A DNA stretch of 49,405 nucleotides from Geobacteraceae bacterium. GTDB taxonomy: Bacteria; Desulfobacterota; Desulfuromonadia; Geobacterales; Pseudopelobacteraceae. Below the pieces are notes generated by a model, which ran no database searches, was not told the origin of the DNA, and saw only the letters and a list, made by a program, of their open reading frames with translations. How positions within the stretch are numbered: position 1 is the stretch's first letter; every line of letters begins with the position of its first letter. The position numbers and the translations under genes are program-made. The DNA lies in the NCBI GenBank assembly GCA_016720395.1, contig JADKKR010000014.1, positions 1-49,405 on the forward strand, read 5' to 3'. This document shows positions 35,200 through 43,893 of the stretch, piece after piece.

Positions 35200-35784
35200 C
35201 TATGACCGCACGAATGCCAGAAGTGCCTTGTAATCGTGCCGGTCGGCTGCACGAAGTGCGTTGATATACTGCTGACGGCAATCTCCGGCGTTGACCAGAT
35301 TTCCGCTCCCCCACGAAAAACGCTGCTGCTTCAAGAGATGAACCAGTAGAATATCCGTTATCAGGCGGGCATGACGGCCGTTGCCATTGGGAAAGGGGTG
35401 GATTGCCGTTAGCCGGTGATGGAACCGGACGGCAATCTCGTCCGGCGGATAGGTGCCGTGCTCTATCCATGATTCGCAATCGGCGCAAAGGTTTCTCAAC
35501 TCGCTGGTAATCTGCCATGCCGGGACGCCTATATTCTTACCGGTTGTTCTGAATTCGCCAGCCCAACGCCAGACCGTGCCGAACATCCTTTTGTGCAAGC
35601 TTTTGCAGAAACCTTCCGTGAGAATGTCGCGAGGTTTGCGACGGAATGCCCAGGCCTCGGCCATGGCAATATTTTCCTGCTCCCAACGATCAAGCTCTGT
35701 CCTGTTCGTGATGTGGGAGAGCAGCAACCCTCGCGCCTCGTCTGCATCGATCGGGGTCGCTCCTTCAGGGTAGTCAAAGTTCAT
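35200..35784 (-). CDS. Mobile mystery protein B, Fic-domain
   Basis: 194 residues, matching the mobile mystery protein B family. The Fic motif is HPFPNGNGRHAR (His129 to Arg140). The acidic residue that normally binds Mg in HPF-x-(D/E)-GNGR is Asn here, as is usual in this family. The N-terminal segment (ITNRTELDRWEQENIAMAEAWAF) is also typical. It should be an AMP-transferase-like or altered Fic effector. Its start overlaps the stop of the regulator gene upstream (ATGA), so the pair behaves as a toxin-antitoxin unit. Confidence 0.88.
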   Translation of the reverse strand: MNFDYPEGATPIDADEARGLLLSHITNRTELDRWEQENIAMAEAWAFRRKPRDILTEGFCKSLHKRMFGTVWRWAGEFRTTGKNIGVPAWQITSELRNLCADCESWIEHGTYPPDEIAVRFHHRLTAIHPFPNGNGRHARLITDILLVHLLKQQRFSWGSGNLVNAGDCRQQYINALRAADRHDYKALLAFVRS

Positions 35785-36251
35785 GGCCTGTCTTCCCAGA
35801 GATCTTTCGGCATTTCGCGCACAAGCTCTTCGACTGCCGCATCAAACGACGCCCTTTGCTCTTCGGCTGACAGGTTCTGCGCTTCGAGCAGCATGGTGTG
35901 CGATACCCGCTGCATACGGATTTCAGCAACCTTGCTGGCCTGTGTCCTGACCGTTTCTTCCAGCGTTGTGCGGGGAACAACGGCATACACAAAAACGCAA
36001 TCCATCGCCTCGGCCGCCTGGCGCATGGTTTTCAACGAGACAACACCAGACACTTCATCCTGTTCCAGCCTGGGGATGCGCGGCTGACTGACATTCAGGC
36101 GGCCTGCCAGTTGTTTGCCGGACATGCCCAGCGCCTCGCGGATCGCCCGGATCCAGCCTTTGACGGGAGGCGGGGCCTGTTTAACGGCCGCATATCCGCA
36201 CAGGGTCGTATCGAGCTGTTGGCGTGCTATCAGCCTGTATTTCGGCAACAT
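35781..36251 (-). CDS. Mobile mystery protein A, HTH regulator
   Basis: 156 residues. A central XRE-type HTH (IREALGMSGKQLAGRLNVSQPRIPRLEQDEV) is followed by TMRQAAEAMDCVFVYAVVP and a helical C-terminus with VSHTMLLEAQNLSAEEQ, the arrangement of mobile mystery protein A. It is presumed to be the antitoxin or repressor for the Fic gene. The upstream 36252-36340 region is extremely AT-rich. Confidence 0.88.
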   Translation of the reverse strand: MLPKYRLIARQQLDTTLCGYAAVKQAPPPVKGWIRAIREALGMSGKQLAGRLNVSQPRIPRLEQDEVSGVVSLKTMRQAAEAMDCVFVYAVVPRTTLEETVRTQASKVAEIRMQRVSHTMLLEAQNLSAEEQRASFDAAVEELVREMPKDLWEDRP

Positions 36252-36337
36252 ACAAATAACCTCTGTATTATTTAATAACGAGCAAATAATAACATATGGA
36301 TTATTTTATGCAACATTATTTATAATACATATATTAT

Positions 36338-36430
36338 TTATTCACCCTTCACCCTTGCATTTTCCAGCTCCCCGGCCACCTTCTCCCGCAACCACCCCGG
36401 CTCCAACACCTCCACATGCGAACAATGCTT
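36338..36430 (-). pseudogene. C-terminal fragment of a WYL-type regulator
   Basis: The minus strand encodes KHCSHVEVLEPGWLREKVAG and ends LENARVKGE with a stop, a typical end of a WYL-domain transcriptional regulator. Upstream of about 36430 the sequence changes to REP-like DNA, so only about 30 codons remain. Confidence 0.6.
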
Positions 36431-36540
36431 GGGGGTATCTGGGGACACATTACTGATTATGGGATAAATCCGGAACACTTCCCGTATTTCTGACTACCTG
36501 TAAATCAGGTGGAAATTAAACCGTTGCATGTACAAAAATA
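36431..36540. other. REP-like remnant region
   Basis: It contains GGGGACACATTACTGATTA and similar pieces also found near 23636, 23731, 28146, 28639 and 35073. There is no gene. Confidence 0.35.
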
Positions 36541-36788
36541 AAAAGCCGCCCAACCTGCATTTTCTGCGGTTCAGCGGCCTTTATTATTGTCCGTTTTTCC
36601 CATCCTTCATATCCTCATCACATGACGTACATTGTGCAGCACATTAACCCAGCAAACCGCACCTGTCAAAGGATTCCCGTATACATTCCGTACCAATCCC
36701 GCCCGCCGTGAAATCTAATGAGAAACAGAAAAAGGCTTTGCAGGAAAAACCTGCAAAGCCTTTGATCATCCTGGTGCCCGAAGCCGGA
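36541..36788. repeat. Direct repeat T, copy 2, ending in a truncated tRNA-Leu
   Basis: Second copy of the repeat at 34351, including the terminator hairpin (36731-36763). Only the last 17 bases of the tRNA-Leu 3' end are present (36772-36788) before unrelated sequence starts. Confidence 0.8.
36731..36763. terminator. Orphan copy of the tRNA-Leu terminator
   Basis: The same 14-bp perfect stem and five-A loop as at 34540, now without a complete tRNA beside it. Confidence 0.75.
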
Positions 36789-36813
36789 TCGGCAGAATTT
36801 ATGAACAGATTCT

Positions 36814-36864
36814 TGGGGTTAGGTCTTGAAATATAAGAAACAGACAATTCAAGACCTGACCCCA
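36814..36864. repeat. REP/MITE-like inverted repeat
   Basis: TGGGGTTAGGTCTTGAA and TTCAAGACCTGACCCCA are 17-base arms with one mismatch around a 17-base loop. The AAGACCTGACCCC word is typical of REP-like elements associated with TnpA-REP transposases; none is encoded here. Confidence 0.6.
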
Positions 36865-36881
36865 GTGACGTGACGCGTTTT

Positions 36882-37313
36882 TCAGCTTGTTTGCCAAGGA
36901 TTGTACAGTGTCAGACCGCTGATGCTCAAAAAATCCTTTGTATTGCGCGTGGCAAGAGGATAGCCGTGAGCCAGGGCAATGGCGGCAATCAGGGCGTCTT
37001 CCGTGGAGATCGCTTGACCGGCTCTGCGTCTGCCGGAAACTACGGCAGCATAGTGTGCTGCACCTGCGGCGTCAAAGGGGAGACATCTTCCGGCAAAATC
37101 CTGTAAGAACATTCCATCGGCCGCCGAAGCAAGAGAATCCCGGCGTTTTCCGGCAGGCAGCAATGAGATGCCGAGCATGATCTCCGCCCGGGTAATCGCG
37201 CTGACGTAGAAAATGTCTCCGGTACGTCTCGCAAACCAGTCCATCACAGTCTGTTCCGGTTGAGAGCGCATCAGTTCGGATACCACATTGGTGTCAAGTA
37301 CAATAGACTCCAT
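36882..37313 (-). CDS. PIN-domain toxin (FitB/VapC-like)
   Basis: 143 residues. The PIN acidic residues are visible: Asp8 in LDTNVVSE, Glu in TRAEIMLG, Asp in STEDALIAAIALAHGYPLATRNTKDF. It is a Mg-dependent RNase; VapC and FitB toxins cleave tRNA or other RNAs. The antitoxin gene ends 3 bases before it. Confidence 0.9.
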   Translation of the reverse strand: MESIVLDTNVVSELMRSQPEQTVMDWFARRTGDIFYVSAITRAEIMLGISLLPAGKRRDSLASAADGMFLQDFAGRCLPFDAAGAAHYAAVVSGRRRAGQAISTEDALIAAIALAHGYPLATRNTKDFLSISGLTLYNPWQTS

Positions 37314-37316
37314 TGC

Positions 37317-37562
37317 CTATTCTCCAAAATCAGGCGGATTACGAACGGCCTGACGCGGGGGAATCGGCAGTGAATCAACGTCCAGTGACTCAAAACGGCG
37401 ATGAATAGCGGCAGCCAGGTTCAGCTCACTCTCAGGAGCAATAAGGGTTTGCAGCAGAATATTCCTTACCTCGGCCTCCATGGATCTGCCATGTCGGGCG
37501 GCCTGCTGTCGCAGTTGCACCTTCAGGTTGTTGTCCAGGTTTCTGATGGTCAGAGATGCCAT
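37317..37562 (-). CDS. Ribbon-helix-helix antitoxin (FitA/VapB-like)
   Basis: 81 residues. MASLTIRNLDNNLKVQLRQQAARHGRSMEAEVRNIL is a textbook FitA/StbC ribbon-helix-helix. The C-terminus (LPIPPRQAVRNPPDF) would contact the PIN toxin. Two palindromes directly upstream are likely binding sites. Confidence 0.9.
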   Translation of the reverse strand: MASLTIRNLDNNLKVQLRQQAARHGRSMEAEVRNILLQTLIAPESELNLAAAIHRRFESLDVDSLPIPPRQAVRNPPDFGE

Positions 37563-37579
37563 GATTTTGCCTCCCGTTG

Positions 37580-37614
37580 TGCAATCATTGATTGCATTGT
37601 AATCATTGATTGCA
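37580..37614. promoter_or_regulatory. Two tandem palindromic operators of the FitAB/VapBC-type pair
   Basis: TGCAATCATTGATTGCA (37580-37596) and TGTAATCATTGATTGCA (37598-37614), centres 18 bases apart. The first is a perfect 8+1+8 palindrome; the second has one mismatch. Confidence 0.65.
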
Positions 37615-37678
37615 GATAGTGCAAGGGGCTTTTACTATCATAGTACCTGCGTCACTATCAACGTCAACGATCCCAGAT

Positions 37679-37717
37679 AAAAAAAGGGGACTCACGATTT
37701 CTCGTAAGTCCCTGTTT
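37679..37717 (-). terminator. Terminator downstream of tRNA-Leu copy 2
   Basis: AGGGACT...AGTCCCC stem on the minus strand followed by a T run. It differs from the terminator of copy 1, showing that the downstream flank was replaced. Confidence 0.7.
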
Positions 37718-37720
37718 TAT

Positions 37721-37807
37721 TGGTGCCCGAAGCCGGAATCGAACCGGCACAGCCTTGCGGCCGAGGGATTTTAAGTCCCTTGTGTCTACCAGTTCCACCA
37801 TTCGGGC
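37721..37807 (-). tRNA. tRNA-Leu(TAA), copy 2
   Basis: 87 nt including CCA, identical to the tRNA at 34581. It lies 27 bases downstream of ihfB on the same strand, in what should be the ancestral position. Confidence 0.95.
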
Positions 37808-37834
37808 TTGTACCGGACAGACCGGTTTATTCGT

Positions 37835-38113
37835 CTAGCAGTTGACCCGCTCTTTCAGGTCCTTACCGGTCTTGAAGAAGGGAGTCTTCTTGGACGGGAT
37901 ACGGACCACTTCACCACTCTTCGGGTTGCGGGCCTCGCGGCCGGTGCGCTCGCGGATGGTGAAGCTGCCGAAACCGCGAATCTCGACCTTGTCGCCGGAC
38001 TTCAATGCCTCTTCGATGGAATCGAATACGGTGTTGACCAGCATTTCGGACACCTTCATGTTCAACATGCCGTGTGTCTGTACAATCTTCTCGATAAGTT
38101 CACTCTTCGTCAT
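37835..38113 (-). CDS. ihfB: Integration host factor beta subunit
   Basis: 92 residues, complete. HU/IHF motifs are clear: MTKSELIEKIVQ, the core GFGSFTIRERTGREARNPKSGE with the arm Pro in RNPKSG, and IPSKKTPFFKTGKDLKERV. The position directly after rpsA, in the same order as in many proteobacteria, supports IHF-beta over HU. It bends DNA in replication, transcription and site-specific recombination, including phage and island integration such as that seen at its own 3' end. Confidence 0.92.
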   Translation of the reverse strand: MTKSELIEKIVQTHGMLNMKVSEMLVNTVFDSIEEALKSGDKVEIRGFGSFTIRERTGREARNPKSGEVVRIPSKKTPFFKTGKDLKERVNC

Positions 38114-38131
38114 GGCAATCTCCTGCTAATA

Positions 38132-39877
38132 TTATTCCTGATTATTTTTCTTGTTGTCGATTTCCTGCTGCAGCAGCGCACCGAAGCTGGATGTTGCCTC
38201 GCCCTGCGAACCCATGTACTGCTCGAACTCCGCCTTCTCGACGGCGGCATGCATGGATTTGATGGAGAGGGGAGATCCTGCGCTCGCGGGAATCACAGCT
38301 GAGTACGACCGCTTCCAGCGAATCGCCGACTGCGGCGAATTCCTTGGCGGAGGCGACCTTCTCGCGGGAGAGCTCGGAGACGTGGATCAGACCCTCGATA
38401 CCCTCTTCCAGCTCGACGAAGACGCCGAAGTCGGTCAGCGAGGTGACCTTGCCGGTGACGATCGTGCCGGCGCGGTACTTTGTCCGGAGCCAGGCTCCCA
38501 GGGATCGGGCTCGAGCTGCTTGATGCCCAGGGAGAGGCGCTCGTTCTCGACGTCGACCTTGAGGACGACGGCCATGACCAGCTGGCCCTTGGCATAGACA
38601 TCACCGGGGTGCTTGACGCGCTTGGTCCAGGGAGATGTCCGAGACATGCACCAGTCCGTCGATGCCGTCTTCGATGCCGATGAACATACCGAAGTCGGTC
38701 ATGTTCTTGATCTGGCCTTCGATCTTGGTGCCGACCGGATATTTGTCGGCGATCGTGGCCCAGGGGTTATCAGCGGTCTGCTTGAGACCGAGGGAGATCT
38801 TGCGGTTGCCCATGTCGACGCCGAGCACGACGGCCTCGACCTCTTCACCGACGGTGAGCACGTCGGAGGCGCGGCGGACGCGCTTGGTCCAGGACATCTC
38901 GGAGACATGGATCAGGCCTTCCACACCGGCTTCCAGCTCCACGAATGCGCCGTACTCCATCAGGCTGACGACCTTGCCCTTGACGCGCGAGCCGACGACG
39001 TAGCTCTGCGGCACCTCGATCCAGGGATCGGGCAGGGTCTGTTTGACGCCCAGGGAGATCTTCCCCTTGGCGCGATCGAACTTGAGGATCTTGGCGGTGA
39101 TCTGCTGGCCCGGCTTGAGCAGGTCGGCAGGCTTGCCGACGCGGCCCCAGGAGAGATCGGAGACGTGCAGCAGTCCGTCGACGCCGCCCAGGTCCACGAA
39201 TGCGCCGTAATCGGTGACGTTCTTGACGACGCCCTCGACGATCTGGCCTTCTTCCAGTTTCTCCAGCGTGACGTCACGGATGGAGGAGCGCTCCTCTTCG
39301 AGGACCGCACGACGGGAGAGGACGATGTTGTCGCGCTTCTGGTTGAGCTTGATGACCTTGAAGGTGCCCGAGAGGCCGATGTAGCTGTCTGCATCGGATG
39401 AGGACGGATATCGACCTGTGATGCGGGCAGGAAGGCCTGCAGTCCGATGTCAACGGTGTAGCCGCCGTTGACGCGGGCGGTGATGGTACCTTCGACGAGA
39501 CCGCCCTCCTGGCCGGCGTCGCCGATCTTTTCCCAGGCGGCCAGATAGTCGGCCTTGCGCTTGGAGAGGATGTAGCCCTTCTTGCCGTCTTCCCTGGTCA
39601 TGAGGACCTTGATGCGGTCACCGATCTGAACCTTCATCTCGCCGTTTGCATCCCGGAACTCTGCCGCGGGGACATGTCCCTCGGATTTAAGACCGATATC
39701 CACAAGTACGGTTTCCTGGTCAATCCGGGCAACCGTTCCTTCTATGATTTTATCCTTCTCCGGCCTTTCTTTGAGGCTTTCAGAGAAGAGATCTGCAAAT
39801 TCGCTGCTCTGCTGCTCGGCATCAAGATCCTCCTGTTCGCCGTTTTCTGCAGTGTCGAGCCGTTTGAAATCAACCAT
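38132..39877 (-). CDS. rpsA: 30S ribosomal protein S1 (frameshifted in at least four places)
   Basis: It starts at the ATG at 39877 (MVDFKRLDTAENGEQED) and ends at 38132 after FGALLQQEIDNKKNNQE. Six S1 RNA-binding repeats are recognisable, for example EGVVKNVTDYGAFVDLGG, KGKVVSLMEYGAFVELEAG and EGQIKNMTDFGMFIGIEDG. Four single-base faults break the frame: a lost G near 39400, an extra C near 38630, an extra A near 38480 and an extra C near 38268. Correcting each restores the expected text. S1 is essential for translation initiation, so these are most likely sequence errors. Confidence 0.9.
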
Positions 39878-39968
39878 TAAACCATACCCCCTGGACGTTT
39901 TTCGTGTTCTCTTGGACAACATGCTTTCGCATTTGAAGCGTGATAATGTATCACATTCATATAATAAT

Positions 39969-40811
39969 TCAATCGCTTTTATTAAGTCCTCGATCATGGT
40001 GACCACTTCGTCGATGATCCATTTGGGTGTCGAGGCCCCGGCGGTCACTCCGACCCGCTCCACGCCGACGAACCAGGTCGGGTCGATCTCGGTGGCGGTC
40101 TCGATGTGATGGGTGCGCGGCTGGATCTCGGCACAGACCTCGGCCAGCCGGCGCGTGTTGGCGCTGTTGAAGCCGCCCACGACCAGCATGCAGTCCACCT
40201 GGCAGGCCAGCTCTTTGGCCTCTTCCTGGCGTACGGCGGTGGCATCGCAGATGGTGTTGAAGACCCGGATCTCCCCGCCGCGCTGGAGGCATTCCGGAGA
40301 CGACATTCTTCAGGTTCTCGAAGGACTGGGTCGTCTGGGCCACTACGCCGATCTTGTTCATCTTGGGGAGTTTCCTGACCTCGTCCCCCGAACCGACCAC
40401 GAAGACCTTGTCGCCGCCGTAGGAGACGATCCCCTGGACCTCGGGATGGTCGGCATCCCCGACGACCACGACGCCGTAACCGGATTCGGACAGACTCTTG
40501 ACATGCTCCTGGGCCTTCTTGACAAAGGGACAGGTGGCGTCGACGATCTCCAGCTGCTTCTGCACGGCCTCGTCGATCTCCCCCCGCCGCCACGCCGTGG
40601 GAACGGATGATGATCGTGCCGCTGTCCATGGTTTCCAGGTTCTTGAGGACCTTGACCCCATCTCCTCCAGCCTGTTGACCACCTGGGGCGAGTGAATGAT
40701 CGGCCCGAGGGTGTAGGTCTTCTTGTCCATGGCGGCGGCCTCGAAGGCCATCTGCGTGGCGCGCTTGACGCCGAAGCAGAAGCCGGCCCGTTTTGCGAGT
40801 ATGATCTTCAT
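39969..40811 (-). CDS. ispH: 4-hydroxy-3-methylbut-2-enyl diphosphate reductase (frameshifted)
   Basis: The N-terminus MKIILAKRAGFCFGVKRATQMAFE carries the first iron-sulfur cysteine. Later pieces in other frames supply IVDATCPFVKKAQEHV, VVAQTTQSF, ICDATAVRQEEA and GGFNSANTRRLAEVC, together with ASTPKWIIDEVV at the end. This is the last enzyme of the MEP pathway and makes IPP and DMAPP. The frame is lost near 40660, regained near 40590 and shifted again near 40305. The final frame has no stop before rpsA. Its start overlaps the cmk stop (ATGA). Confidence 0.88.
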   Translation of the reverse strand: MKIILAKRAGFCFGVKRATQMAFEAAAMDKKTYTLGPIIHSPQVVNRLEEMGSRSSRTWKPWTAARSSSVPTAWRRGEIDEAVQKQLEIVDATCPFVKKAQEHVKSLSESGYGVVVVGDADHPEVQGIVSYGGDKVFVVGSGDEVRKLPKMNKIGVVAQTTQSFENLKNVVSGMPPARRGDPGLQHHLRCHRRTPGRGQRAGLPGGLHAGRGRLQQRQHAPAGRGLCRDPAAHPSHRDRHRDRPDLVRRRGAGRSDRRGLDTQMDHRRSGHHDRGLNKSD

Positions 40812-41521
40812 GATTCGGTTCCCATCGTACGTAAGGTATTCCGGCAGGCATCCACCATGCTGTCGAGCACCTCGTCGACCGTGCGGCCGGAGGAATCGAC
40901 GGCAATGGCGTCAGCGGCCATCCTGAGCGGTGCCAGGTCGCGCTGCGAGTCCTGCAGGTCCCGTTCGGCAACGGCCCGGACCGTCTCCTCCAGGGTCACC
41001 TGCTGCCCCCTGGCGGCCAGCTCCAGGTAGCGGCGCCGCCCGCGCTCTTCGGCCGAGGCCGAGAGAAAGAATTTCACATCGGCGTCCGGGAAGACGACCG
41101 TGCCGATATCGCGCCCCTCCAGCACCACGCCGCCCCGTGCGCCCATGCGGCGCTGGGCCTGCATCATGGCCTCGCGCACCGGCCTGAGGGCCGAGACGCG
41201 CGAGGTCATCAGCGACATCTCCGGCGTGCGGATCAGGGCGCTGACGTCCTGGCCGTTGGCGATGACCCGCTGCAGGCCGGCCTGGCGCTCCAGTCGAATG
41301 TCGACCGTGCTGCAGAGGCGCTTGACCGCTTCCAGGTTGTCGGGATCGATGCCGGCCTGGTCGAGCAGCCAGGCCACCGCCCGGTACATGGCACCGGTGT
41401 CGATCTGCAGATAGCCGAGGCGCTCGGCCAGCAGGTGCGCCACCGTGCTCTTGCCGGCTCCCGAAGGGCCGTCGATGGCGATCACCAGTCCGTCCGGACG
41501 CGGCCTGAGCGCGCTAGCCAC
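40808..41521 (-). CDS. cmk: Cytidylate kinase
   Basis: 237 residues, intact. P-loop GPSGAGKST (about 19-27), IDTGAMYRAVAW, the CMP-binding RVSALRPVREAMMQAQRR and LEGRDIGTVVFPDA are all present. It phosphorylates CMP and dCMP. The start lies inside the 3' end of aroA (8-base overlap) and the stop overlaps ispH, so the three are transcribed and translated as one unit, an order common in Geobacter. Confidence 0.95.
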   Translation of the reverse strand: MASALRPRPDGLVIAIDGPSGAGKSTVAHLLAERLGYLQIDTGAMYRAVAWLLDQAGIDPDNLEAVKRLCSTVDIRLERQAGLQRVIANGQDVSALIRTPEMSLMTSRVSALRPVREAMMQAQRRMGARGGVVLEGRDIGTVVFPDADVKFFLSASAEERGRRRYLELAARGQQVTLEETVRAVAERDLQDSQRDLAPLRMAADAIAVDSSGRTVDEVLDSMVDACRNTLRTMGTES

Positions 41522-42803
41522 GGGAGACCTTTTCCAGCAGCGGGAAGAAGCTGGGGAACGAGGTGGCCACGCAGCCGGTGTCGGCGATGCTGATGCCGTC
41601 CCGGGAAACCAGAGCCGCCACCGCCAGCGACATGGCGATGCGGTGGTCGCCGAAACTGTCCACGCTGCCGCCGGTCAGGCGTTCGACACCAGTCACATCC
41701 ATGCCGTCGTCGCACTCATCCACTGTGACCCCCAGTTTCCTGAGATTGGCGGCCATGGCGCTGATGCGGTCGGTCTCCTTGACCCGCAGCTCCCGGGCCT
41801 CGCGAACCGTGGTGACCCCTTCGGCGCAGGCGGCGGCCACGCAGATGGCCGGGAACTCGTCGATGGCCCGCGGCACGACGCTGCCGGAGATGGCGCACCC
41901 CGTGAGGCGCGATGAGCGCACCAGGATGTCGGCCACCGGTTCGCCGGAGACCTCGCGCTGGTCCAGCAGCTGGATGTCGCCCCCCATGGCCTGCAGGATG
42001 TCGATGGCACCGGTACGGGTCGGATTGACCCCCACGTTGCGTATCAGAAGTTCGGAGCCGGGGGTGATCAGTGCCGCCACGATGAAGAAGGTGGCTGAGG
42101 AGATGCCGCCGGGGACGGTGATATCCTGCCCCTGCAGCTCGATGCCCCCTTGACGGTCACGCCGCAGTCAAAGGTCTCCAGGGAGGCCCCGAACAGACGG
42201 AACATGCGCTCGGAATGGTCGCGGGACAGGCTCGGCTCGCGCACGGAGGTCTCACCGTCGGCGTACAGGCCGGCCAGCATGATGGCCGACTTGACCTGGG
42301 CGCTGGAGACCGGCGATTCGTAACCGACTGCGTTCAGGGGCACCGCCGCTGATGGCCAGCGGGGCCAGGCTGCCCTTGTTGCGTCCCAGGATGCGGGCAC
42401 CCATGCGGGTCAGCGGCTCGACAACCCGCTTCATGGGGCGCTTGCGCAGGTACTGGTCGCCGGTGACGACCGAGAAGAAGGACTGGCCGGCCAGCAGGCC
42501 GGTGATCAAACGGATGGTGGTGCCGGAGTTGCCGCAGTCGATCACGTCATCCGGCTCGTTCAGGCCGTGCAGCCCCCTACCCTGGATGACCACGGTCTCG
42601 CCGTCATCGTCGATCTGCACACCCATGGAGCGGAAGGCGCCCATGGTGGCCATGTTGTCGCCGCCGCGCAGGAAGCCGCGCACGGAGGTGGTGCCGTTGG
42701 CGATGGCGCCCAGCATGATCGAGCGGTGCGAGATGGACTTGTCGCCGGGGACGGTAATCTCGCCCCTGACGGATGCGGCCGGTTTGATGGTGATGGTGGT
42801 CAC
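41514..42803 (-). CDS. aroA: EPSP synthase, 3-phosphoshikimate 1-carboxyvinyltransferase (frameshifted)
   Basis: It starts at GTG 42803 with GGAG upstream (VTTITIKPAASVRGEITVPGD). Motifs in order: PGDKSISHRSIMLGAIANG, DCGNSGTTIRLITGLLAGQ, then QVKSAIMLAGLYADG, LRVKETDRISAMAANLRKLG and a final GDHRIAMSLAVAALVS. The enzyme joins shikimate-3-phosphate and PEP in chorismate synthesis. The frame breaks near 42340 and 42150. All conserved regions are recoverable. Confidence 0.9.
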
Positions 42804-42817
42804 GGGAAACTCCGGAA

Positions 42818-43020
42818 CGTTAAGTTTAGAATTGATACAGGTCAGTCTGAAACCGTAAAGGCGTCTCTCACAAAGCTCACAAAGCACACTAAGAGAATCT
42901 GAGCATTCTTTCGGGTTAAAACCAATAAACAAGAAGCTGTTTTCTTTCTGACTTCCTTTGTGCCTTTGTGAGCTTAAGCGAACGCAGTGAGCGAGTGAGA
43001 AACAGCTTTCAGGTATTCGC
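42818..43020. repeat. CACAAAG-type inverted repeat between aroA and tyrA
   Basis: CTCACAAAGCTCACAAAG-like sequence at about 42866-42895 faces CTTTGTGCCTTTGTGAG at about 42955-42973, giving an imperfect inverted pair about 110 bases long. It resembles the CACAGAG pair at 46238-46388. Confidence 0.45.
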
Positions 43021-43023
43021 TTT

Positions 43024-43893
43024 TTATACGATCCCGTCGCGGAACTGCTTGGCGATGGTGAAGAACTCGGCCAGCCCCTGCGGGTCGCTGCGATCGATCC
43101 TGCTGCGCAGCTCGGCCAGGCTGCGGGAAAACCCGTCGATGCTGGCCAGGAGCGCCTCCCGGTTCATCAGCGAGATGTCGCGCCACATGGCCGGGTCGGA
43201 CGAGGCGATACGGGTGAAATCCCGGAACCCGCCGGCGGTGTAGGAGAGCACGTTCTCCCCCTCCACGTCGGCGGTGCCCACGGCGTGGACCAGGGCATAG
43301 GCCACCACGTGCGGCAGGTGCGAGATCTCGGCGAAGATCCGGTCGTGATGCCCCGGCTCCATGCAGCAGACCTGGGCACCGGCCGCCTGCCAGAGGCGCG
43401 AGACCGTGTCAAAGGCGGCTGCATCGGTTGCGTCCGTGGGGGTCAGGATACAGCGTTTTCCGCTGTAGAGCGAGGCAAAGGCTGCGGCAGCACCCGAGTG
43501 CTCCGTGCCGGCGATGGGATGCCCGCCCAGAAAACAGCAGCCGGGAGGCATCAGCCGTTCACATTCCTCCACGATAGCCGCCTTGACGCTGCCGCCGTCG
43601 GTGACCACACAGCCGGGCTCCAGGAACGGTGCCAGCTCACGGACCACGCCGGGAATGGCGCAGACCGGGACGGAGACGAAGACGACCCCGGCGCCGCGCA
43701 CCGCTTCGGCGACACCCGCCGCGGCCTCGTCGATGATCCCCAGCGACAGGGCCTGCTCCAGGTTGCGGGGGTCGGCGTCACAGCCGACGATGGTGGTGAC
43801 TGCACCTGCCGCGCGCAAGGCACGGGCCAGGGAGCCGCCGATCAGGCCGGTGCCGATAACTGCCAGGCGCTCGATAATCACAGGAGCGGCCAT
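43024..43893 (-). CDS. tyrA: Prephenate dehydrogenase
   Basis: 289 residues, intact. NAD-binding motif VIGTGLIGGSLARAL (12-26), then FVSVPVCAIPGVV, GGSVKAAIV, GGHPIAGTEHSGAAAAFASLY and the helical dimerisation half with SHLPHVVAYALVHA. It makes 4-hydroxyphenylpyruvate for tyrosine synthesis. No regulatory ACT domain is present. Its ATG sits inside the coding tail of pheA. Confidence 0.93.
   Translation of the reverse strand: MAAPVIIERLAVIGTGLIGGSLARALRAAGAVTTIVGCDADPRNLEQALSLGIIDEAAAGVAEAVRGAGVVFVSVPVCAIPGVVRELAPFLEPGCVVTDGGSVKAAIVEECERLMPPGCCFLGGHPIAGTEHSGAAAAFASLYSGKRCILTPTDATDAAAFDTVSRLWQAAGAQVCCMEPGHHDRIFAEISHLPHVVAYALVHAVGTADVEGENVLSYTAGGFRDFTRIASSDPAMWRDISLMNREALLASIDGFSRSLAELRSRIDRSDPQGLAEFFTIAKQFRDGIV

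Noticed and set aside
39877..40811. Calling a definite IspH-S1 fusion gene
   Set aside because: Both genes contain clear one-base errors, and rpsA has its own start codon, so the fused frame may be an artefact.
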